NCBI RefSeq assembly: GCF_900169365.1
Contig: NZ_FXZH01000009.1
Location: forward strand, 62,001 to 126,000
DNA from: Brevibacterium sp. 239c
Lineage (GTDB): Bacteria > Actinomycetota > Actinomycetes > Actinomycetales > Brevibacteriaceae
Reading direction: 5' to 3'
Length of the DNA: 64,000 nucleotides
Below are positions 15,614 through 26,000 of this stretch, in pieces (position 1 is the first letter of the stretch; each line of letters starts with the position of its first letter). The notes beneath the pieces were generated by a model, which worked only from the letters and a program-made list of their open reading frames with translations, did no database searches and had not been told where the DNA came from. The position numbers and the translations under genes are program-made.

Positions 15614-17629
15614 TCCTGACCCGTAGAGTTCGAGTTTGGTGGCTCCGACACCTGGGATCTTCGCCAATGCAGTCATGTCCTGGGGCCTGATCTCTGCAAT
15701 CGCAGAGATGGATGTGTCGGTGAGAACGAGGTAGGGAGGCAGACCCTGTTCCAAACCGACGCGTGCCCGCCACCGGCGCAGTCGGTCAAGGAGTTCGAGG
15801 TCGATGTCGGGTGGGCAGTCGGCACACCGTGACAGGGCCCGGTCGACTTGGGAGACGAGCACCTTGCCGCATGATCGACAACGGTTCATCGCCACCGTGG
15901 TCGAAGTGCGACGGCCGTGACCTGCAGATGGATCAATGCGACCGAGCTCGCTGAGGAATCGGGACGGCTTACGCGGTCGCTGCCTGGAATCATGGCGTGA
16001 CTGTGACCAGCTCAAGCTGAGATCTCTGCCCGCACGGGTCAGCGCCACATAGAATAGGCGACGCTCCTCAGCGACCGTTCGCGGCGTCTGGGCGTAGCTG
16101 ATGGGCAACAGGCCCTCACTGAGTCCGACGAGGTGCACACTGTCCCATTCGAGGCCCTTTGCGGCGTGGAACGAGGCCAGGGTGACGCCTTCGATATCGG
16201 GAGCGAATTGGTGTTCGGCGCGATCGCTGAGATCAGCGAGAAAAGTTTCTAGAGGCACCGGCAGTTCAGATCCTGCTTGGAGCGTCCCCGCCAGATCAAC
16301 CAGAGCCTTCAGCGATTCCCATTTCTGTCGACTTGCACCTGCGGCAGGCGGTTTGGTCGAGTATCCCAGGGACACCAGCACCTCGGCGACGACCTCAGGC
16401 AGGGATCTGCCACTTGAGGTGGCACGGGCCGCCTTGAGCATAAGAATGGCTTCTTTGACTTCCTTACGCGCGAAGTACCGTTCTCCTCCGCGCAGAACAT
16501 ACGGGATTCCGGCTGCGGCCAGAGCCTGCTCGTAGGCGGGACTCTGACCATTCGTGCGGAACAGAACTGCGATGTTGCGCGGACGACGACCGGCATTAAC
16601 CTCGGCGGAGATGGCCTTGACGACCCCAACGGCTTCAGCATCATCGGTCGGGTACTCAGTCATGACCGGCGCTTGGCCTTCAGGGTTGTCGGTGCGCAAG
16701 GTCAATGCGGTCCGCGATGTGTGGCGAAGCAGGTTATTCGCCGTGGACACAATCGCCTTCGATGACCGATAGTTGCGAACCAGTTGGATCGTCGTCGACG
16801 TGGGCAATGAGGCATCGAGTGTCCCCAGCAGTGAAGAATCTGCTCCGGCGAACGAATAGATCGTCTGGGCCGGGTCACCGACGACGCAGAGGTTGTCCCG
16901 TGGCCCCAGCCAGCGCGAGAGGACATCGTATTGGAGGGGCGAAACGTCCTGAAACTCATCGACGACGAAGTGTCGGTACTGATCGCGAATGTCTGCTGCG
17001 ATTGCGGGATACTCGGCGAGGACTCCGTCCAGAACAAGCAGAACGTCTTCGAAGTCCATGAGACGCCCGCGTGTCTTCGCTTCACTGTACGCCTCGAAGA
17101 TGCGCACCATGTCCTCAACACTCAATGTGCCGGGAAGATCGCGCGTAGCGGCGTGGGTGGCATAGTCGTCGACCCCGAGGAGCGACGCGGCAGCGAATTC
17201 GAGCTCGGAGGCCACGTCCCGATTCAATTCCCGGCTGGTCTCGATGCCCATTCCCTGCAGCACTGACCCCAGGATTCCGGCTTTGTTGTCAATGATTCGG
17301 GGGAAGTCACCTGTTGCGAAGCGATCCCAGAAGAAGCGCAGCTGGCGCAGAGCAGCGGAGTGAAAGGTCCGGGCCTGGACCGCGGGTACACCGAGGTCAC
17401 GCAGGCGCGAACGCATCTCCCCTGCGGCCTTGGCCGTGAAGGTCAGGGCCAGAACATGGTTAGGAGGGAACACCTCGGTGGCGATGCCGTAGGCGATACG
17501 ATGGGTCATCGCACGGGTCTTGCCTGTCCCGGCGCCTGCCAGAACGATCACCGGTGTAGAGAATTGGGTGGCGACCTCCTTCTGCTCGTCGTCGAGGGCA
17601 TCGAGCAGTGCTGCGGCCTGAGCATTCAA
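15590..17629 (-). CDS. uvrD2: UvrD2 superfamily 1 DNA helicase
   Basis: A 3'-5' SF1A helicase of about 679 residues. Walker A is AGAGTGKT (about 31-38), motif II VVDEFQDVSP, motif III GDPAQTIYSFAGA, motif V TLASFHAAKGLEWD and motif VI RRLFYVALTRA. The C-terminus carries the UvrD2 additions: a tetracysteine zinc module (CRSCGKVL and CADC) and an HRDC domain (RRWRARVGLEQGLPPYLVLTD). The preferred start is TTG 17629, whose bases overlap the nudC stop (TTGA); longer in-frame extension runs through nudC coding sequence. It is probably translated by coupling to nudC. The 3' end overlaps the convergent ThiF-like gene by 24 bp. Confidence 0.9.
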   Translation of the reverse strand: MNAQAAALLDALDDEQKEVATQFSTPVIVLAGAGTGKTRAMTHRIAYGIATEVFPPNHVLALTFTAKAAGEMRSRLRDLGVPAVQARTFHSAALRQLRFFWDRFATGDFPRIIDNKAGILGSVLQGMGIETSRELNRDVASELEFAAASLLGVDDYATHAATRDLPGTLSVEDMVRIFEAYSEAKTRGRLMDFEDVLLVLDGVLAEYPAIAADIRDQYRHFVVDEFQDVSPLQYDVLSRWLGPRDNLCVVGDPAQTIYSFAGADSSLLGTLDASLPTSTTIQLVRNYRSSKAIVSTANNLLRHTSRTALTLRTDNPEGQAPVMTEYPTDDAEAVGVVKAISAEVNAGRRPRNIAVLFRTNGQSPAYEQALAAAGIPYVLRGGERYFARKEVKEAILMLKAARATSSGRSLPEVVAEVLVSLGYSTKPPAAGASRQKWESLKALVDLAGTLQAGSELPVPLETFLADLSDRAEHQFAPDIEGVTLASFHAAKGLEWDSVHLVGLSEGLLPISYAQTPRTVAEERRLFYVALTRAGRDLSLSWSQSRHDSRQRPRKPSRFLSELGRIDPSAGHGRRTSTTVAMNRCRSCGKVLVSQVDRALSRCADCPPDIDLELLDRLRRWRARVGLEQGLPPYLVLTDTSISAIAEIRPQDMTALAKIPGVGATKLELYGSGLLSLLVD

Positions 17630-18603
17630 ATGTTGTCCAACCAGCTGCAAAGGACCTGCCCGGCGATCGATACGAGTCCGGGGGCTCGGACCGTGCCGCT
17701 TTCGATGGCTGCGTGCAGCTCTTCCCGGGTGAACCATGTCAGTGTGGCGATCTCTGCCTCATCGGCAGCGAATTCGAGGCTTGGGGCTTCAGCTGAGAAG
17801 CCGAGCATCAGTGAACACGGAAACGGCCAGGGTTGGGATCCGAGGTACTGCGGATTCCTCACTTCGACATGAGCTTCTTCGAACACTTCGCGAATGACAG
17901 CGCGTTCAAGGGTCTCACCGGGTTCGACGAAACCAGCCAGCAGGGAGAAGCGGTCGGCCTCCCAGGCCGCGTTGTTGCCCAGCAGCACTCTTTCGACCCC
18001 GTCCTCATCTGTGTTGATGATGAGGACGATGACGGCTGGGTCAGTGCGGGGGAAATGTTCGCTGTCATTCTCGGGGTCCGATCTCACCCAGCCGCCCATA
18101 GTTGGTCGGGTGGGCCGTCCGGTGCGGGGCGAGAACTGGTGGGCTCTGTGCCAATTGCCCAGGCTCACGATCTCACAAGCCAGGGACACCTGCACGTCGT
18201 CGAGCGATTCTGCCAATTGGCGCAGGGGCAACCAGACCGGCTCGGCGCTGTCGATGCCCTCTCCCGGTGCGGTCAGCAGGTCTGTGGCGTCGCGTGCCCG
18301 CGACGTCGCCAGCGACGTATCGAGTTGACTGCGGCCGGAATCATCGAGAGAGACTCCGATGTACTGGTGTCCTTCACCATCGCGACCGAGATAGATCTCG
18401 GTTTGGCCTCCCGGCACCAAATCTGGATCACTGATGAACAGACCCCCCGACGCAACGAGGAGTGAACCACGATGTTCGAACACGGGTTTTGCTCCGCTGG
18501 CCCACAGTTTTTCCAGGTCACCGTCTTGGCCACGAGAAAGATGGTCGCGATCGATTCCATGACGGGCCAGACTGATCGGCTTCACGGGTGGCAGTGGCTT
18601 CAT
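17626..18603 (-). CDS. nudC: NudC-type NAD+ diphosphatase without zinc cysteines
   Basis: About 325 residues. The family hydrolyses NADH/NAD+ and removes NAD caps from RNA. The Nudix box GFVEPGETLERAVIREVFEEAHV and the diagnostic SQPWPFPCS motif are intact. The zinc ribbon that normally precedes the catalytic domain (CxxC...CxxC) is lost: the segment reads FSPRTGRPTRPT. ATG 18603 is preferred because TATCGT (18611-18616) lies 7 nt before it, fitting a leaderless mRNA; an in-frame GTG exists at 18612. NudC followed by UvrD2 is the order seen in mycobacteria. Confidence 0.87.
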   Translation of the reverse strand: MKPLPPVKPISLARHGIDRDHLSRGQDGDLEKLWASGAKPVFEHRGSLLVASGGLFISDPDLVPGGQTEIYLGRDGEGHQYIGVSLDDSGRSQLDTSLATSRARDATDLLTAPGEGIDSAEPVWLPLRQLAESLDDVQVSLACEIVSLGNWHRAHQFSPRTGRPTRPTMGGWVRSDPENDSEHFPRTDPAVIVLIINTDEDGVERVLLGNNAAWEADRFSLLAGFVEPGETLERAVIREVFEEAHVEVRNPQYLGSQPWPFPCSLMLGFSAEAPSLEFAADEAEIATLTWFTREELHAAIESGTVRAPGLVSIAGQVLCSWLDNI

Positions 18604-18708
18604 GTCCTCCACGATAACTCAGGGTCCTGACGCGAGAAGTGTGGGTGCTGACACGCTCAACACCCAAATCTTCTGTCTCCGGCTGTGCCAGACGGTAGAT
18701 TGGGGAGG

Positions 18709-19809
18709 GTGAATACCAAGGCGCTCAAGTTGGCAGCTGTCGCGGCAACGATGCTCGACGACTTTTCCCCGACGGAATGGGTCCCCCTACCGTCGTTGGG
18801 ACTGGGAATCAGAGTTCTGCTCGACGATGGTCAGCAGCAGTTGGTGGCGACAGCACAGACAAGCCTCGATCGGTCAGCAGACACCGGTTCGGCTGCCGAA
18901 GCAGCTCGAATCTACGACATGATGTATCCGCATGCCGGATTCGTCTGGCCTCATCTGCGCGCCATCACCGAGGTTGAGCCTGCATACTTCGACACGTCTG
19001 CACCGATCACTGTGACTCTGATCGACCCCCTGCCTGGTGCCCCTGTCGGTGATCAGGCCATTGCAGACGTCGCTCGAGCTAGTTCCTTGGCACAAGCTCT
19101 CGCCACCGTACATTCGGCAGCACCAGAATCGATTTCCGAGGCGGGTTTCCCCGTCGAGGACCCTTCACGGTTCCAGTTTCAGATCCTCGAGAGGCTCGAC
19201 CAGGCCGCGGCCACAGGTCGGGTGCCAGCTGATCTGCTCCAGCATTGGGAAGAGGAGTTTGAGAAGGTCTCTCTCTGGCGCTTCCTCGCCACCCCCATCC
19301 ACGGTGCGATCGACGAAACCAGTGTCTACACCGATCAGGAACGCGTACTCGCGCTGTCGGGAATCGAGCGTATGCGGGTCTCAGACCCTGCCATCGATTT
19401 GGCTGCAGCCTCGGCGCTGATCGATCCTGCTGCTGTGCCGTCCTTCTTCAGCGAGTACAGAAACTCCCGACCACGGGCCGACGAACATGTCATCACCCGT
19501 GCCGAGCTGTTGGCCGAATTCGCCGTTCTCGACTGGTTGCTCGAAGCAGTAGATTCCGGCGATGAGGAGGCAATTCAGGACGCAGGTGAACTTCTGTCCT
19601 CGTTCAACGATGTCCTGTTCGCCAAAGACGATGCCCAGCCTGCTGCCACTCCCCCGGAACCAGCAGCCGCAGACACGGTCCACGACCCAGTTCACACGGA
19701 GGCTGTGCCGCCCGAAGAGCCCGAGTCGGAGACTGAAGACATCATCGACAAGGATGCCGCATCGGACGACGGTGAACCGACCGAGGGAATTCCTCGCCCC
19801 TCAAACTGA
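18709..19809 (+). CDS. Aminoglycoside phosphotransferase-like protein with degenerate active site
   Basis: About 366 residues with the layout of the APH/choline kinase-like phosphotransferases that neighbour AdnAB and NudC in many actinobacteria. The catalytic-loop position reads IHGAIDE instead of HGDxxxxN, so the catalytic Asp is absent. The metal-binding Asp motif is replaced by LSGIERMRVSDPAIDLA. It may be a pseudokinase. The C-terminus is a low-complexity Ala/Glu/Asp/Pro tail. TAGATT (18696-18701) lies 7 nt before GTG 18709, which favours that start over GTG 18685. Function unknown. Confidence 0.65.
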   Translation: MNTKALKLAAVAATMLDDFSPTEWVPLPSLGLGIRVLLDDGQQQLVATAQTSLDRSADTGSAAEAARIYDMMYPHAGFVWPHLRAITEVEPAYFDTSAPITVTLIDPLPGAPVGDQAIADVARASSLAQALATVHSAAPESISEAGFPVEDPSRFQFQILERLDQAAATGRVPADLLQHWEEEFEKVSLWRFLATPIHGAIDETSVYTDQERVLALSGIERMRVSDPAIDLAAASALIDPAAVPSFFSEYRNSRPRADEHVITRAELLAEFAVLDWLLEAVDSGDEEAIQDAGELLSSFNDVLFAKDDAQPAATPPEPAAADTVHDPVHTEAVPPEEPESETEDIIDKDAASDDGEPTEGIPRPSN

Positions 19810-19821
19810 GCTGTTCCTGCC

Positions 19822-22800
19822 TCACGTGCTGTCGTTGGCCTCCAACCACGCAATGATGTCGGCTTCCTCCGGCAGCTGGGTGAACCGCACGATGTCGTCG
19901 CTGCCGACGAAGTAGAAGGTCCCCGTCACCTCGGTGATCTCGGGATGGACCCGCTGAATGGCGAACCGGTAGAGAGCCAGTTGCCATTTCATGACCTCCA
20001 GAGTCTGCTCGTCCGGCTGTTTGGACGTCTTCCAATCAACGACCTCAGCGTGATCGCCTGTGATGAAGACCGCGTCGATCTTGCCAGGGACTCTGAACCG
20101 GCCGAGGACGAGTTCGAATGACATCTCGATGTGATCGGCATGCCTGCTCGCGAATTCGGAGCCGATGAATGTCTGCTGCAGACGTTCGATCGTCGCTTTG
20201 TCGATGGCCTGGACCTGTTGTTCGTCGTCGATGTCGATGCTCGCCTGTCCGAAATGCTGCTCGACCCAGGAGTGGAAAGTGGTTCCGATCTCTGCGGCTC
20301 GGCTCGGGGGATTCGGGATCGGGCGCAATGTCTGAGTGATGAATTGTTGGGGGTCTCTGCGCCACGAGACGAGTGCTGTCGCCGAGAGTCGATCCGGCAC
20401 GCTTCCGGTGGTGCCTGCGCCTTGGCGACTGCTGATCCGCAGCGCCTGTCGCGCATATCGGCCCACCAAGCCCGGCTTCTGCCCCAACTCATCCAGGCCG
20501 GCCGGGGCAGCGGAGCTGACCCAGTCTGCCGCTCGCCTGGCTGTGGACACGCGGTCAGTCCGGGGCACGGGCCAGATGCTTGTTTCGATACGGTCCTCAG
20601 CAGATTCCTCGGCGGGTTCTGGCATGTCGACATTGCGCTCCAGTACCTCGATCGCCTCGGTCAGGAACGGGGACGGTTCGTCTGGGTTGGCTCTGGCGCC
20701 CATCAGCTCCGCACCCAACCACAGGTAGTGCTTGGCGCGGGTGAATGCCACGTAGGCAAGGCGTCGTTCCTCTTCCTCGTGCGCATCCGCGATGGCTGGT
20801 TTGATGAATTCGCTGACCCATTCATCGAGTGCCTTCTTCGTGTCGAAGTCGGCGGTGCGAAGATCATAGTCGACCAGATGAGCGCGGTCGCCTCGCAGTG
20901 GGTACGGAAGTGCTGTTCTGTCCATCCACCCTTCTTTGTCTCGCGGTTCCGTCGGGAAGTCCTTGACTACCAACGACGGCACAGCGACTGCGTCGAACTC
21001 GAGTCCCTTCGAGGCGTGGACCGTCATGATGTCGATCGCGTCGGAGGCTGAATTCGGCTCGGCCACGCTCAGCGCATCCTTCGCCTCCATCAGGGTCAGC
21101 CATTCGAGGAAGCCCGGCACGGACGGCTGATCGTCGGTTGCCGAGTACTGGCTTGCAGCGGACAGGAAGGAGTCGATCGCAGAGCGGTGGAGGTTGCGCA
21201 GAGAGTCACTCAGTCCCCAGATGTCTGAGTCGACGCCGGTTTCAGTCATCGCGGTACGAATGATGGTCGCGATGGTCCCCGAACCGGAACGGACATGGCG
21301 CAGAGCCCGTGCCAACCTCACCAGGCGGTCGAGTGCGGTCGTGCTCAGACCGGAATTGCGGAAGTTGTTCACCATTGACCGTGCGCCAGCGTTGCGTGCC
21401 GACCCGTCGAGCGTGTCAGAGAGGTCGATGAGTTCGTCAAGGCCTTCGACGATGGTCGGCTGGTCGATGGATTCGGGCACGACTCCAGCACCGTCAGGAC
21501 TCTCGCCTATGAACTCGGCCAGTCGCGAATCGTTCTGCTTCCGGGTGAATGTCTGCAGAGCGGCGATGTCTGTGGCACCGAGTCCCAGCAGACGTCCGCT
21601 GATCAGCCGCATCAGACTGTCACCGGCCATCGGGTCGACGGCGGCCGTGAGCACTGCCCGCAGGTCGGCGACGAAGGGGTCGCTCAGGAGACCCGATGAG
21701 CCGTGGACGTGAACGGCGTAGCCGGCAGCTTCCAATGCCGCGGCAACCGGTGCGAAATGGGCGCGTTTGCGGCACAGAACCGCGATGGATGACCCTGCGG
21801 GAACGGTGGCGACCCACTGTGTCAGTGACCTGAGTCCGACAGTGAGGAAATCCGGATCGTGTGCTCCCGAACTGATGTCGATGGCCACGCCACCGTCTCC
21901 TGCTCCTGCGCGAGCCGACAACGGCGTTTCTCTGCTCCCGGCCAATCCCTCAGCTGTCCGGTTGGCGACTTGGAGAATCGTGTGGTCGTTGCGCCAGCTG
22001 GTGCTCAGAGTCAGTGCTTCCACATTGTCGAAGTCTGCTGAGAAGCGGATCATGTTGTCGGCGCTGGCACCGCGCCAACCGTAGATGGCTTGCCTGGGAT
22101 CGCCCACGGCGGTCACCGCGGTGGATTGGAACAAGTCGTGCAGCAGGTTCAGCTGTGCGACCGAAGTGTCTTGGAATTCGTCAAGGAGAACGATCGACCA
22201 CCGCTGCTGTTCGGCGCTGCGGGCCGCCGGCACTTCGTCGAGGATGCGCTGAGCGAACCGCACCTGGTCCGAGAAATCCATGGCCAGGTTGCGACGTTTG
22301 GCCATCATGTATGCGTCGGCCAATTTCGCTGTCTTGATCTTCGCCTCGAGTTTGGCCCGACGACCGTTGGGATCCACGGGCTTGCCCTTGCTCGAGACGA
22401 GTGCCTGCAGACACTGGTCGAGATAGTCCGTGACTTCGTCGAGGTCGCGACCATGGTCATTCATCGCCGCTGCCAGCGAGATGATGTCAGCGATCATCGT
22501 CTCTCGTGCGAAGTCCCCGGGGATCTCGTCTGTTGAGGTGGAGTCGACGATCGAACCGGCGATCGTATGGGCGGCGGCATCATCGAGCAGCACCGTCTCT
22601 GGTTCGATGCCGATGCTGACTCCGTGCTCGCTGACTATTGAAGCCGCATAGGAGTTGTAGGTCGACACTGTGGGGTTGTCGAGACCAGGCAGGCTCATCT
22701 CCGCCCCCAGCCCGAGGTTATGGCGCAGCCGGGCCAGGAGCACTCTGATCCGACCGCCCAGTTCGCCCACGGCCTTCCGAGTGAAGGTCAGCCCCAGGAT

Positions 22801-23007
22801 CTCTTCGGGGGCCACGAAGCCATTGGCCACGAGCCATACGACGCGTTGGGAGATCACAGTCGTCTTGCCTGAACCTGCGCCGGCAGTGACCTTCATCGAT
22901 TGCTGCGGGTCGGCTTCGATGATGATTCGCTGCTCTTCGCTCGGTGGGAATGCCTGCCCGGGATCGGCGGCGGTCAGGCGGGCCAGTTGTTCTGCAGTGA
23001 AGCGCAT
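19822..23007 (-). CDS. adnB: AdnB-like helicase-nuclease subunit
   Basis: About 1061 residues. AdnAB is the actinobacterial counterpart of RecBCD/AddAB and resects double-strand breaks. The N-terminal UvrD-type motor has Walker A GAGSGKTT, motif II VLLDEFQDTS, motif III GDPRQAIYGWRGA, motif V TVHASKGLEFD and motif VI RRLAYVAFTRAKH, all intact. The C-terminal RecB-type nuclease has GTTFHSWVEQHF, GKIDAVF and EVVDWKTSKQ with QLALYRFA. The ATG at 23007 overlaps the adnA stop (TGATG), so the pair is translationally coupled. In mycobacteria AdnB is the leading motor; the intact motifs agree. Confidence 0.9.
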   Translation of the reverse strand: MRFTAEQLARLTAADPGQAFPPSEEQRIIIEADPQQSMKVTAGAGSGKTTVISQRVVWLVANGFVAPEEILGLTFTRKAVGELGGRIRVLLARLRHNLGLGAEMSLPGLDNPTVSTYNSYAASIVSEHGVSIGIEPETVLLDDAAAHTIAGSIVDSTSTDEIPGDFARETMIADIISLAAAMNDHGRDLDEVTDYLDQCLQALVSSKGKPVDPNGRRAKLEAKIKTAKLADAYMMAKRRNLAMDFSDQVRFAQRILDEVPAARSAEQQRWSIVLLDEFQDTSVAQLNLLHDLFQSTAVTAVGDPRQAIYGWRGASADNMIRFSADFDNVEALTLSTSWRNDHTILQVANRTAEGLAGSRETPLSARAGAGDGGVAIDISSGAHDPDFLTVGLRSLTQWVATVPAGSSIAVLCRKRAHFAPVAAALEAAGYAVHVHGSSGLLSDPFVADLRAVLTAAVDPMAGDSLMRLISGRLLGLGATDIAALQTFTRKQNDSRLAEFIGESPDGAGVVPESIDQPTIVEGLDELIDLSDTLDGSARNAGARSMVNNFRNSGLSTTALDRLVRLARALRHVRSGSGTIATIIRTAMTETGVDSDIWGLSDSLRNLHRSAIDSFLSAASQYSATDDQPSVPGFLEWLTLMEAKDALSVAEPNSASDAIDIMTVHASKGLEFDAVAVPSLVVKDFPTEPRDKEGWMDRTALPYPLRGDRAHLVDYDLRTADFDTKKALDEWVSEFIKPAIADAHEEEERRLAYVAFTRAKHYLWLGAELMGARANPDEPSPFLTEAIEVLERNVDMPEPAEESAEDRIETSIWPVPRTDRVSTARRAADWVSSAAPAGLDELGQKPGLVGRYARQALRISSRQGAGTTGSVPDRLSATALVSWRRDPQQFITQTLRPIPNPPSRAAEIGTTFHSWVEQHFGQASIDIDDEQQVQAIDKATIERLQQTFIGSEFASRHADHIEMSFELVLGRFRVPGKIDAVFITGDHAEVVDWKTSKQPDEQTLEVMKWQLALYRFAIQRVHPEITEVTGTFYFVGSDDIVRFTQLPEEADIIAWLEANDST

Positions 23008-26000
23008 CAGGACTCTTCCAACGTCTGTGGCCCGATTGCCGGGCAGGAGGTGCGGACAGGACAGCTCAGACACTTCTGAGGTTCGACTCGGGCCGGGAAT
23101 TCGGCAGCTCGCATACGATCGGAGACATCGTTGATGAGGTCTCGGGCCCACCCCGGGTCTTCGTCGATCTCGAGCGCGGACTGCTCTCTCGTCGTCTGTT
23201 TGGAATGGCGCAGGAACACGAGTTCCGCTCCATACGCTTTAGCGTCGATGACCTGGTCGTCACCGATGGTGATGGTTCCGGAGTTGATCGCCTCCTGGTA
23301 GACACCAAGCTGAGCGTGGCGGGGCATCTCCTGACCCTTGACGACGTTCTTTCCGGTTTTGAAGTCGACGATTCGGATGCCCTCGGGCATCTGTTCGAGT
23401 CGGTCGAGGCGCCCGGTGACCTTCCATTCCTGGCCCTTGTCATCCACCCCGGTGGCGTACACCTGAGCTTCGACTCCGATGGGTTCACCGGGTGCGGTCT
23501 TGATGTATTCACCGAGGCGGTCGGCCATCTTCATCGCCACAGAGTGTTCGCGATCCCGCTCCCACTCCGCGTCGAATTCGAGGGTCGCAAATTCATGGTC
23601 GACGTATTCCCGGATGTCCGAGGCAGGCCCCCGTGGGAAGTTCTCCGCCGCGGCATGGATGATTGTCCCCAGATTCTGGGCCATCGACCCTGGCCTATCG
23701 CCTCCGTTGCGTGTGAGGAACCAGCGCAGTGAGCAGTCGGTGAAGGACTCGACCTGCGATGGTGAGACTCGCACTGTGTCCTCGGAGGTGAAGAGAGGCT
23801 CTGAGGAGGTGATGTCTTCGGTCTCACGCCATTGTTCGGGTGGTTCGACCGTAGAGCTGGTGGCCGTCAGCGCCGCCAGCAGCTGCGCCCAGTCCTCCAC
23901 CTCTTCATCGGGTGCTTCTTCCTGTCCCGGGTCTGCAGCGGCACTCAGCAGGCGTGCCCGAGTGTGTGCAGCCATCTCTGCCAGCGACAGGGGAAGGAGC
24001 TCGTCTTCGTGAGTGATCGCGTAGCTGTCGGCATCCTCCGTGCCCTTCTCTGTTCGTGCGGCCATGACGTCGAAGAACGGTGATGGGCTGCTCTCTGCAT
24101 CAGAGATTGCGGTGACGATGATGTGTGCTTCGGCCCGAGTCAGCGCCGTGTAGAAAAGTTCGCCCTCTTCGCGCAGGTTCTTCCGTTTGGCATGGGAGTG
24201 GTAGCCCGGGTCACCGGTCGCGGTATCACCGGTTGCCAGCACGGCGCTGAGATCGTCGAGCCCGAGGATGCCGCCACGAATCTTCGGGTTGGGCCATACC
24301 CCTTCGTTCACCTCGGCGATGATGACCAGCGGCACTCGCAGATGCGCCAGAGACGACGGGGTGCCCACCTGCACGTGATCATCCGTGCCGGCCCGCGCAG
24401 CCAAGGAGTCCTGCGCGATGTCCTGTTCGGCCACGATCCCAGCGAACGAACGTGCTGTGAATCCTCCACGGTCGGAGATCTTCTCCGCTAAGGTGAACAA
24501 CCGCAGCACCGAGTCCAGGTGGGAATTGGCCACTGACTCCGGGTCTCGAAGCGCCTCCGACTGCCACCTCTCGGCCACACCCGACGCTGACCAGATCATC
24601 CACAGTGCCTGATGCGGGTCGACCGATCGCACCTCAGCTGCTGCTCGCAGCATCCGAGCGATCGTGGCCAGCCCGGTTGGAGATGAGTCGTCGACCTCGC
24701 TGCGCAGTGCGTGAGCCAGAGACGTCGAACTGTTCGGTGCCGGAAAATTCTTCCTCACCACACGTTTGAATCGTCTGATCTGAACCGGGTCGAGGCGAAC
24801 ATAGACGCTTCCGGCCAAGGCCAGAGCCTGTGCCGCAATCGATTCGTCGTCAGCAAAGTCTGGTGTGTGCGAAAGCAGCTCGAGCAGCGGTGCGGTGGCG
24901 GGATCGATGCTGAGAGGCTGCATGATGTTCGCGGTCGCAACGCCTGAGGCACTCAATTCGTTCGCCACGACTCGGGCAGTCGAGGTGTTTCGACACAGCA
25001 CGGCCACATCTGACCACGCATGGCCGGCGTCGACGAACTCCGTCACTCGCCTCGCCAGGTACCGATAGCTCGAGGCTGCTCCCTCGAACACATGCGTCTC
25101 CACGCTCGCAGGCACATCATTCACGGACGAAGTGTCCGCGCCATCGGGTGTGTCGACATCGGCGTCGAGGGACATGTCACCGGGTGCCGAGCTGTCGTCT
25201 GTGGTCTCAGGATCCCCCGTGGGCCGCGGCATATGGCGCAGACCCCACCGTGTGGTGATGCGGTGACCGAAGTCATCGCTGACGTCGATGATGTCGGGTC
25301 CCGTGCCCTGCACGTCGGAGAGGACCACGGTCGTGAAGTCCCCATCGGCAACGCTGCGATCGATGATCGAGGCGTCGGCCCCGTGAAAGCGTCCGGTCAC
25401 GGTTTCTGGACTGCCGAACAGCGCCAGAGCACTCCCGCGCTCACGCAGCTGCTCTAGCAAACCCCAGCTCGCAGCGGGGAAATCTTGGACTCCATCGGCT
25501 AAGACAACGGTGGGAACCACATCGGGAGCGAAGGTCCAGGCTCGGCCCGCGGTCACCTCGGCGGGTTCGCGCAGGACTTCGAACGCCGCTCGCGCCAGGA
25601 CGGTCGCAGAGTCTGTGCCTCCGTAGCCGGGCATGCTCATGATGTCGAGGTACTCGTCGAGCACCTGGGCCACAGCCTCCCACCGCGGATCGTGGTGTCT
25701 TTCAAGCACACGATCAAGGACGCTGCGACCGAAGTCGAACACGAATTCCGGAGCCTGACCGGGCACACCATCGACCGCCGGGGCCGGAACCCGAACACCG
25801 AAATCGAATTCCATGATTCTGTTGAGGAAGTCACGGACCTCTGTCCGAAATGCCGAAGTCGATCTCACCTCCGCGGTGATCTCGGACGGCCAGGCGGGGC
25901 CTCGAACATAGCCGTGCTCATGCCCGGCGAGAAGATCAGCGAGGAACACGTCCTGGTCCGCTCCCGAGATGAACTCCAGGTCTTCCCCGGTCTGCGTCGT

